In this document: one piece after another, positions 6,944 through 11,238 of the stretch
How the letters are laid out: each line of letters begins with the position of its first letter
How positions within the stretch are numbered: the first letter of the stretch is position 1
Assembly: GCA_018711545.1 (NCBI GenBank)
Contig: DVIC01000003.1
Location: 1-11,238 of the forward strand
Origin: Fimenecus stercoravium
GTDB lineage: Bacteria > Bacillota > Clostridia > Oscillospirales > Acutalibacteraceae
Reading direction: 5' to 3'
DNA length: 11,238 nucleotides
Made by a program: the position numbers and the translations under genes
Notes under the pieces: generated by a model
Database searches by the model: none
What the model saw: the letters and a program-made list of their open reading frames with translations, nothing else
What the model was told of the DNA's origin: nothing

Positions 6944-6952
6944 TTTGTCGAA
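6944..6952 (+). promoter_or_regulatory. candidate Spo0A box, right, just after predicted transcript start
   Basis: TTTGTCGAA, identical to the left box but inverted, centred about +15 from the predicted start and ending next to the ribosome-binding site. A box downstream of the -10 fits repression by Spo0A~P, as at B. subtilis abrB. The two 9-mers could also form an RNA stem only if transcription began upstream of 6907. Confidence 0.5.
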
Positions 6953-6966
6953 GGATTGGGCTAAGT

Positions 6967-7968
6967 ATGCAGGTTGTTAAACAAAATAAAATACTACGTG
7001 TGATGCTCGCTGTATTTGCAGTAGTGATCATTGCGCTGTCCGTTACACTGACGGTGTTTTCCGTAAAAAACGATCGTCTTTCCGAAAGCGGCGCACAAGC
7101 GGGCGAGGCTTATGAGAGCCTTTCCGAAGCGCTCGGCAGCGAGCAGTCGGCGCGTGCACAGGAGGCTTCCTCCTATCAGGCACAGATAGACGCGCAAAAT
7201 AAGGCGCACCAAAGCGAAAAAGATGCGCTGGAGCAAACGATCGCCGATCTTAATCGCCAGATCTCCATTAAGCGCGCCGCGTCCACGCAGCCGCCTGTCA
7301 CGCAAAGCCCCGCCGTGCAGACGGGAACTGCAGATCTTTCGGGAAAAACCGTTTACCTCACGTTTGATGACGGACCGTCGCCCCGCACGCCGGAGATCTT
7401 AAAAATTTTGGATCAATACGGCGTCAAGGCGACGTTTTTTGTCATCAACGGCGGAAAATATAACCAATATATGAAGGACATTGTGAACGGAGGCCACAGC
7501 ATAGCACTGCACTCCTATTCGCATAACTACTCTAACATTTACGCATCCGAAGAAAACTATTTTGCGGATTTGCAAAAGATCTCGGATGTCGTGTACGAGC
7601 AAACGGGCGTGCGTACCAATCTGATCCGCTTTCCGGGCGGAAGCAGCAATACTGTCAGCCGCAAGTATTCGAAGGGCATCATGACGCGCTTGACAAAAGA
7701 GGTCGCTGCGCGCGGCTATGTATATTTTGACTGGAATGTAGAATCCGGCGACGCGGCGGGCAATCGGGTTTCCGCACAGACCATTATTAACAACTGCCGT
7801 AAAGTTCCGCGCAACAATGCTGTGATCGTACTCATGCATGATGCTTCGCCGAAAAAAAGCACGGTCGAAGCGCTGCCGGCTGTCATCGAATACTATAAAA
7901 AGGCCGGCTGCAAATTTGCCGCGCTCACCACATCTTCCCCGGTCGTACATCAGCGGGTCTTAAACTGA
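6967..7968 (+). CDS. membrane-anchored polysaccharide deacetylase (NodB/CE4 family)
   Basis: Probably removes acetyl groups from an extracellular glycan such as peptidoglycan. The 333-aa product has a short basic N-terminus, one transmembrane anchor (about 11-33), a polar, Ala/Glu/Gln/Ser-rich likely coiled coil (37-101), a T/Q/P/V-rich linker (102-122) and a NodB domain (127-315). CE4 motifs are complete: TFDDGPS with base Asp134 and metal ligand Asp135; HSYSH with ligands His182 and His186; RFPGG (221-225); DWNVESGD (255-262); LMHD with catalytic His291. The ATG at 6967 has AAGGAT about 10 nt upstream. Two Spo0A-box matches overlap its promoter, so a sporulation-linked role is possible, but the sequence alone does not tell a PgdA-like from a PdaA/PdaB-like enzyme. 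The coiled coil may place the catalytic domain away from the membrane or mediate oligomers. Confidence 0.92.
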   Translation: MQVVKQNKILRVMLAVFAVVIIALSVTLTVFSVKNDRLSESGAQAGEAYESLSEALGSEQSARAQEASSYQAQIDAQNKAHQSEKDALEQTIADLNRQISIKRAASTQPPVTQSPAVQTGTADLSGKTVYLTFDDGPSPRTPEILKILDQYGVKATFFVINGGKYNQYMKDIVNGGHSIALHSYSHNYSNIYASEENYFADLQKISDVVYEQTGVRTNLIRFPGGSSNTVSRKYSKGIMTRLTKEVAARGYVYFDWNVESGDAAGNRVSAQTIINNCRKVPRNNAVIVLMHDASPKKSTVEALPAVIEYYKKAGCKFAALTTSSPVVHQRVLN

Positions 7969-7981
7969 CCGATCGCGATTT
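7953..7981 (+). terminator. weak possible terminator overlapping the deacetylase stop
   Basis: GGTC (7956-7959) can pair with GACC (7967-7970), with GCG/CGC pairing outside across a 3-nt bulge, followed by a run of six T from 7979. The stem is short and imperfect; an alternative is the 8-bp palindrome ATCGCGAT before the same T-run. Suggestive only. Confidence 0.3.
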
Positions 7982-7999
7982 TTTGTATATATTCAATAG

Positions 8000-8066
8000 A
8001 TGAAAACATTTTTCATTGTGATTTTGCACAAAGTTTCTTCGCGCGGACGGAATGGACTTTGGTGCA
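8000..8066. other. two inverted repeats in the deacetylase-ptsH gap
   Basis: The 228-nt gap 7969-8196 is the longest gene-free stretch. It holds a perfect 7-bp inverted repeat with a 3-nt centre (ATGAAAA-CAT-TTTTCAT, 8000-8016) and a 10-bp repeat TGCACAAAGT (8025-8034) with ACTTTGGTGCA (8056-8066, one bulged G) around a 21-nt GC-rich centre. Neither is followed by a T-tract, and both lie upstream of the ptsH promoter. They could be operator sites or part of an untranslated RNA; I recognise no known RNA family and no cre site. Confidence 0.35.
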
Positions 8067-8111
8067 CCCACTGAAATCTCACAAAATCCCCCATATATCG
8101 TGTTTTAACCG

Positions 8112-8139
8112 TTGACGCGGACAAGTTTTGTGGTATAAT
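8112..8139 (+). promoter_or_regulatory. strong sigma-A-type promoter of ptsH
   Basis: TTGACG (8112-8117), a 16-bp spacer and a perfect TATAAT (8134-8139) preceded by TGTGG (extended -10). Expected start near 8146, giving a leader of about 50 nt. This is the best promoter in the window, which fits a highly expressed phosphocarrier. Confidence 0.85.
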
Positions 8140-8196
8140 ATGTTATCGAAAAGCAGGAAAAACAGCTAATACTCTGATATATGGGGAGAATGTTTT

Positions 8197-8460
8197 ATGT
8201 TCGTCAAAGAAGTTCTTGTTCAAAATCAGGTTGGTCTGCATGCGCGCCCGGCTACGTTCTTTATCCAGAAAGCCAATGAGTTCAAATCTTCGATCTGGGT
8301 TGAAAAGGACGAGCGCCGCGTCAACGCAAAGAGCCTGCTCGGCGTTCTCTCACTCGGTATCATGGGCAACACCACGATCCGCATTATTGCAGGCGGTCCC
8401 GATGAGGTGCAGGCGGTTGAAGCGCTTGTGAAGCTGGTTGAGTCCGGCTTCGCCGAATAA
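8197..8460 (+). CDS. ptsH: HPr phosphocarrier protein
   Basis: Small PTS carrier that passes phosphate from enzyme I to sugar-specific EIIA proteins and, in Firmicutes, signals carbon status. The 87-aa product has the active-site motif GLHARPA with His15, so it is HPr rather than the Crh paralogue (Gln15), and Ser46 in NAKSLLGVLSLGI, the site used by HPr kinase/phosphorylase for CcpA-dependent repression. The stretch after it (GIMGNTTIRIIAGG) differs from the common GIAKGAEITI form. GGGGAG (8183-8188) is 8 nt before the ATG. It appears to be a single-gene transcript, with a strong promoter before and a terminator after; no enzyme I gene is adjacent. Confidence 0.95.
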   Translation: MFVKEVLVQNQVGLHARPATFFIQKANEFKSSIWVEKDERRVNAKSLLGVLSLGIMGNTTIRIIAGGPDEVQAVEALVKLVESGFAE

Positions 8461-8480
8461 TTTACATCAGAGCTTTTTTC

Positions 8481-8518
8481 AGACACGCCGGCTCTACGGT
8501 GTGTCTGTTTTTGTTGTT
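8481..8518 (+). terminator. intrinsic terminator after ptsH, abutting uvrC start
   Basis: A 10-bp stem (AGACACGCCG 8481-8490 with CGGTGTGTCT 8497-8506, one G-U pair), loop GCTCTA, then GTTTTTGTTGTT to 8518. The U-tract ends on the base before the first possible uvrC ATG, so uvrC transcription must read through it or come from a promoter I cannot see. Confidence 0.85.
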
Positions 8519-10384
8519 ATGGGAAAGGCGGTGGGCAAAACGGAAGACAGACGAGCACAGCTGCGCGCAAAAGCTATGTGCCTGCCGCTTTTGCCGGGCG
8601 TGTATATTATGAAAAACACGGCGGGCGAGATCATTTATATCGGTAAAGCAAAGGCTTTGAAAAACCGCGTCAGCCAATATTTCGGCTCGCCGAAAGCGCA
8701 TACGGTCAAGGTTCGCAAAATGGTTGAAAACGTGCAGGATTTTGACTATATTGTCACCGACAGCGAATTTGAAGCGCTGGTGCTGGAGTGCAGCCTTATC
8801 AAGCAGCACATGCCGAAGTACAACATCCTGCTCAAAGACGATAAAGGGTACAGCTACATCCGTGTGGCAGGGAGAAAATTTAAAACGATTTCTGCCGTGC
8901 TGCAAAAGCAGGATGACGGCGCGCAGTATATCGGCCCCTATACCAGTTCCTATGCCGTGAAGCAAAGCGTGGACGCAGCGAATAAGATATTCATGCTCCC
9001 GCAATGCGGAAAAGATTTTGACAAAGGTTTTCAAAAAACACGGCCGTGCTTGAATTATTATATCTCCCGCTGCTGCGGTGTCTGTACGGGAAAAGTCAAC
9101 CAAAAGGAGTATGCCGACGCCGCTGAACAGGCGATCCGCTTTTTAAAGGGAGACAGCGGCGCTGTGATCCAAATGCTTACAAAGCAAATGGAGGAAGCGT
9201 CCGAGCTTTTGGATTTCGAACGCGCCGCACGGCTTCGCGACCGTATTCAGGCGATCCAAAAGCTACAGGAAAAGCAGAAGGTCGTATTTAAATCCGTTGA
9301 GGAGCAGGACGTGTTCTCCATGGCGGAAAGCGAAAATAATGTCTGCCTTGCCGTCCTGCGTTTTGCGGACGGGCGGTTGTTTGACAGCGAGCATTTCTTT
9401 TTTGAAAAAGAGGAGAGCGCCGCAGAGACCATGACCTCTGCGATCACTTCGTATTATACCATGCGGCATAATATTCCGCGCCGCGTCACCGTAGACGGCG
9501 AGGTGGAGGGAAAAGAGGATCTGGAACGCTGGCTTTGTGCGCAACGCGGTAAAAAAACTATGATTTTTTGTCCGCAGCGCGGCGAACAGGTCGAAGTTGT
9601 CAAAATGTGCCGTGAAAACGCGCAGGAAAAATTGGCGCTCAAGCTCGGTATGCGCGGCAGGGATATTGCGATCCTTGAAGAACTGCGGGATCTTTTAGGC
9701 TTGAAAAGCGCGCCCGCCTATATTGAAGCCTATGATATTTCCCACACTGCGGGGCAGGACAGTGTCGGCGGCATGGTCGTGTTTTGTGACGGAAAGCCAT
9801 TGAAATCTGCATATCGCAGGTTTATTATCAAATCCTTTGAAGGAAATGATGACTACCGCTCTATGCACGAGGTGCTTACGCGCCGTTTCAACGAGTATGA
9901 GAAGCACAAAGACAGCGGCGAGGGCTTCGGCAGACTGCCCGATTTGATCCTGTTGGACGGCGGCGCCGGGCAGGTAAGCGCCGTACAGCCCGTGCTCGAC
10001 CGATTCGGGCTGCACGTCCCGCTGTTCGGTATGGTCAAGGACAACCGCCACCGCACACGCGCTATTGCCCTAAACGGCGGTGAGATCGAGATCCGTTCCA
10101 ATCGCCGTGTATTTACACTGATCTCCGACATTCAAGAAGAGGTCCACCGCTATTCGGTTGCGTATCATCATAGCCGGCATACAAAACGGACGCTTTCCAT
10201 GTCCCTGTGTGAGATCGACGGCATCGGTGAGAAAAAAGCCCGTGCAATGTTGCGCAGATTTAAAACGCTCACCGCCATACGCAATGCCGATGTGGATGCA
10301 CTGTGTACGGCGGAGGGGATCTCCCGCAAAACTGCGGAAAAAATATATGCTTTCTATCACGGAAAGGAAGACGAAACCGTATGA
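8519..10384 (+). CDS. uvrC: excinuclease ABC subunit C
   Basis: Nuclease of nucleotide excision repair: recruited by UvrB, it cuts on both sides of the lesion. 621 aa, near the usual 600. Order: GIY-YIG domain (GVYIMKN 27-33, YIGKAKALKNRV 40-51) for the 3' cut; cysteines 163, 177, 185 and 189, with C-x7-C-x3-C spacing as in the iron-sulfur site of E. coli UvrC; UVR motif for UvrB binding (about 216-250); RNase H-like domain for the 5' cut (AYDISH Asp406, LLDGG Asp480, YHHSRH 549-554); tandem helix-hairpin-helix (563-612). The start is uncertain: ATG 8519 has only the terminator U-tract in front, while GTG 8531 has GGGAAAGG very close upstream and gives a typical N-terminus. The frame is open back to 8438 inside ptsH. 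Its stop overlaps the next start (ATGA). Confidence 0.95.
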   Translation: MGKAVGKTEDRRAQLRAKAMCLPLLPGVYIMKNTAGEIIYIGKAKALKNRVSQYFGSPKAHTVKVRKMVENVQDFDYIVTDSEFEALVLECSLIKQHMPKYNILLKDDKGYSYIRVAGRKFKTISAVLQKQDDGAQYIGPYTSSYAVKQSVDAANKIFMLPQCGKDFDKGFQKTRPCLNYYISRCCGVCTGKVNQKEYADAAEQAIRFLKGDSGAVIQMLTKQMEEASELLDFERAARLRDRIQAIQKLQEKQKVVFKSVEEQDVFSMAESENNVCLAVLRFADGRLFDSEHFFFEKEESAAETMTSAITSYYTMRHNIPRRVTVDGEVEGKEDLERWLCAQRGKKTMIFCPQRGEQVEVVKMCRENAQEKLALKLGMRGRDIAILEELRDLLGLKSAPAYIEAYDISHTAGQDSVGGMVVFCDGKPLKSAYRRFIIKSFEGNDDYRSMHEVLTRRFNEYEKHKDSGEGFGRLPDLILLDGGAGQVSAVQPVLDRFGLHVPLFGMVKDNRHRTRAIALNGGEIEIRSNRRVFTLISDIQEEVHRYSVAYHHSRHTKRTLSMSLCEIDGIGEKKARAMLRRFKTLTAIRNADVDALCTAEGISRKTAEKIYAFYHGKEDETV

Positions 10385-11040
10385 AAAAGGCAGTCGTATT
10401 TGATTTGGACGGCACGCTGCTCAACACGCTCGACGACCTGTGCGACAGCACAAATTACGCATTGGCGGCTGTGGGTTTTCCCGCACGCACCATTGAGGAA
10501 GTCCGCTGCTTTGTCGGCAACGGGATCCGAAAGCTCATAGAGCGCGCTGTGCCGAATACCGCCACGGCAGAACAAACGGAAGCATGTTATCAAATCTTTT
10601 GTGAACACTATAAACACAATATGGAGAACAAAACAGCGGAGTACGACGGCATTTCCGATATGCTCGCCGCCTTGCGTGAAGCGGGCTACCGGCTTGCCAT
10701 CGTCACCAATAAAGCGGATTTTGCCGCGCAGGCGCTTTGCGGGTCGCTGTTTGGGAAATATGTCAAAACTGTGGTCGGCAGCGTAGACGGCAGACCCAAT
10801 AAGCCTGCGCCCGACGGCGTTTTCTATGCGCTCGAGCAAATGTGCGTCACCGCAGAGGAAGCCGTGTTCGTCGGCGACAGCGAGGTGGACATGCAAACCG
10901 CCCGCAATGCAAAGCTTGATGTGATCGGCGTGCTGTGGGGATTCCGAGACGAGGCACAGCTGCAGGCGGAAGGTGTAAAAACACTGGCGCGCACCCCTTC
11001 TGAATTAAAAAATATGCTTTTAAAGCTAAAAAGTTGCTGA
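10381..11040 (+). CDS. HAD-family phosphatase, phosphoglycolate phosphatase-like
   Basis: HAD subfamily IA hydrolase of 219 aa, the usual length for Gph/PpaX proteins. Motif I FDLDGTLLNT gives nucleophile Asp8 and acid/base Asp10; motif II has Thr109 (IVTNK); motif III Lys141 (PNKPAPD); motif IV VFVGDSEVD with Asp166 and Asp170. The alpha-helical cap is residues about 16-85. Substrate cannot be fixed from sequence: 2-phosphoglycolate (a product of oxidative DNA-end repair) is the common assignment, but pyrophosphatase or sugar-phosphate activity is possible. The ATG overlaps the uvrC stop by 4 nt and AAGGAAG lies about 10 nt upstream inside uvrC, indicating translational coupling; the repair-gene partner is compatible with phosphoglycolate clearance. 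Confidence 0.9.
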   Translation: MKKAVVFDLDGTLLNTLDDLCDSTNYALAAVGFPARTIEEVRCFVGNGIRKLIERAVPNTATAEQTEACYQIFCEHYKHNMENKTAEYDGISDMLAALREAGYRLAIVTNKADFAAQALCGSLFGKYVKTVVGSVDGRPNKPAPDGVFYALEQMCVTAEEAVFVGDSEVDMQTARNAKLDVIGVLWGFRDEAQLQAEGVKTLARTPSELKNMLLKLKSC

Positions 11041-11065
11041 ATTCGGTTGACATTTGTGCTAAAAT
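11037..11065 (+). promoter_or_regulatory. possible promoter of rsmD
   Basis: TGTGC followed by TAAAAT (11060-11065) is an extended -10; the -35 at 17 bp (CTGAAT, 11037-11042) is weak. A perfect TTGACA at 11047-11052 is too near to serve that -10 but could work with AAAAAT at 11070-11075 (17-bp spacer). One of the two is probably used; no terminator separates the HAD gene from rsmD. Confidence 0.45.
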
Positions 11066-11098
11066 AGTGAAAAATAGGGTAGAGTAAGGAGAATGACC

Positions 11099-11238
11099 AT
11101 GCGAGTCATTACGGGGTCGGCGCGCGGCAGAAAACTGAAAACGCTTGCAGGCGACGAAATCGTGCGTCCGACTGCCGAGCGGGTCAAGGAAGCGCTGTTC
11201 AGCATTGTACAATTTGAATTGGAAGGCGCTGCAGTGCT
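11099..11238 (+). CDS. rsmD: 16S rRNA m2G966 methyltransferase RsmD, 3' end outside window
   Basis: Only the first 46 codons are visible. They begin MRVITGSARGRKLKT and continue VRPTAERVKEALFSIV, the characteristic N-terminal signature of RsmD, which methylates G966 of 16S rRNA (E. coli numbering) on assembled 30S subunits. The S-adenosylmethionine-binding motifs lie beyond the window. AAGGAG (11086-11091) is 7 nt from the ATG at 11099; an in-frame ATG at 11093 is too close to that site (1 nt) and is less likely. Confidence 0.93.
   Translation, partial: MRVITGSARGRKLKTLAGDEIVRPTAERVKEALFSIVQFELEGAAV

Noticed and set aside
8080..8196. Catabolite-responsive element or riboswitch in front of ptsH
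   Set aside because: No match to the cre consensus and no recognisable riboswitch core; the leader after the predicted start is only about 50 nt.
8438..8518. Upstream GTG start for uvrC inside ptsH
   Set aside because: The added residues would be encoded across the ptsH end and its terminator hairpin, and do not resemble UvrC.
8462..9103. 213-codon open frame on the minus strand opposite uvrC
   Set aside because: Antisense to the GIY-YIG domain and begins inside uvrC with no promoter or ribosome site; no family resemblance.

Overview
The window (about 52% GC by eye) looks like chromosomal core DNA of a spore-forming, anaerobic-type Firmicute, most likely class Clostridia and perhaps the Oscillospirales/Ruminococcaceae side. 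The basis is the adjacent spoIVB-spo0A pair, an HPr with both His15 and Ser46, a Pol I without an intact proofreading site, strong Shine-Dalgarno sequences and TRTGN extended -10 promoters. The lineage is an inference from family knowledge, not from a search. I see no mobile element, CRISPR array, tRNA or rRNA.

Layout, left to right: the 3' part of spoIVB (sporulation signalling protease), closed by an intrinsic terminator; spo0A (master sporulation regulator) with its own promoter and a TTG start; a bidirectional terminator shared with the convergent dusB (tRNA dihydrouridine synthase, minus strand); back-to-back promoters between dusB and polA; polA followed 4 nt later by a single gene joining an YwlE-type low-molecular-weight phosphatase to a RimI-type N-acetyltransferase; a membrane-anchored polysaccharide deacetylase whose promoter carries two inverted Spo0A-box matches; ptsH (HPr) with a strong promoter and a terminator; uvrC overlapping by 4 nt a HAD phosphatase of the Gph type; and the start of rsmD, cut by the window end.

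Functionally the genes fall into sporulation control (spoIVB, spo0A, possibly the deacetylase as a Spo0A target), DNA replication and repair (polA, uvrC, and perhaps gph for clearing repair-derived phosphoglycolate), RNA and ribosome modification (dusB, the RimI domain, rsmD), and regulation by phosphorylation (ptsH, the phosphatase domain, Spo0A). No complete new multi-gene system is visible. The points most worth attention are the phosphatase-acetyltransferase fusion, the atypical receiver pocket of Spo0A, and the Spo0A-box pair in front of the deacetylase. No stretch longer than 300 bases lacks a gene; the longest gap is 7969-8196.
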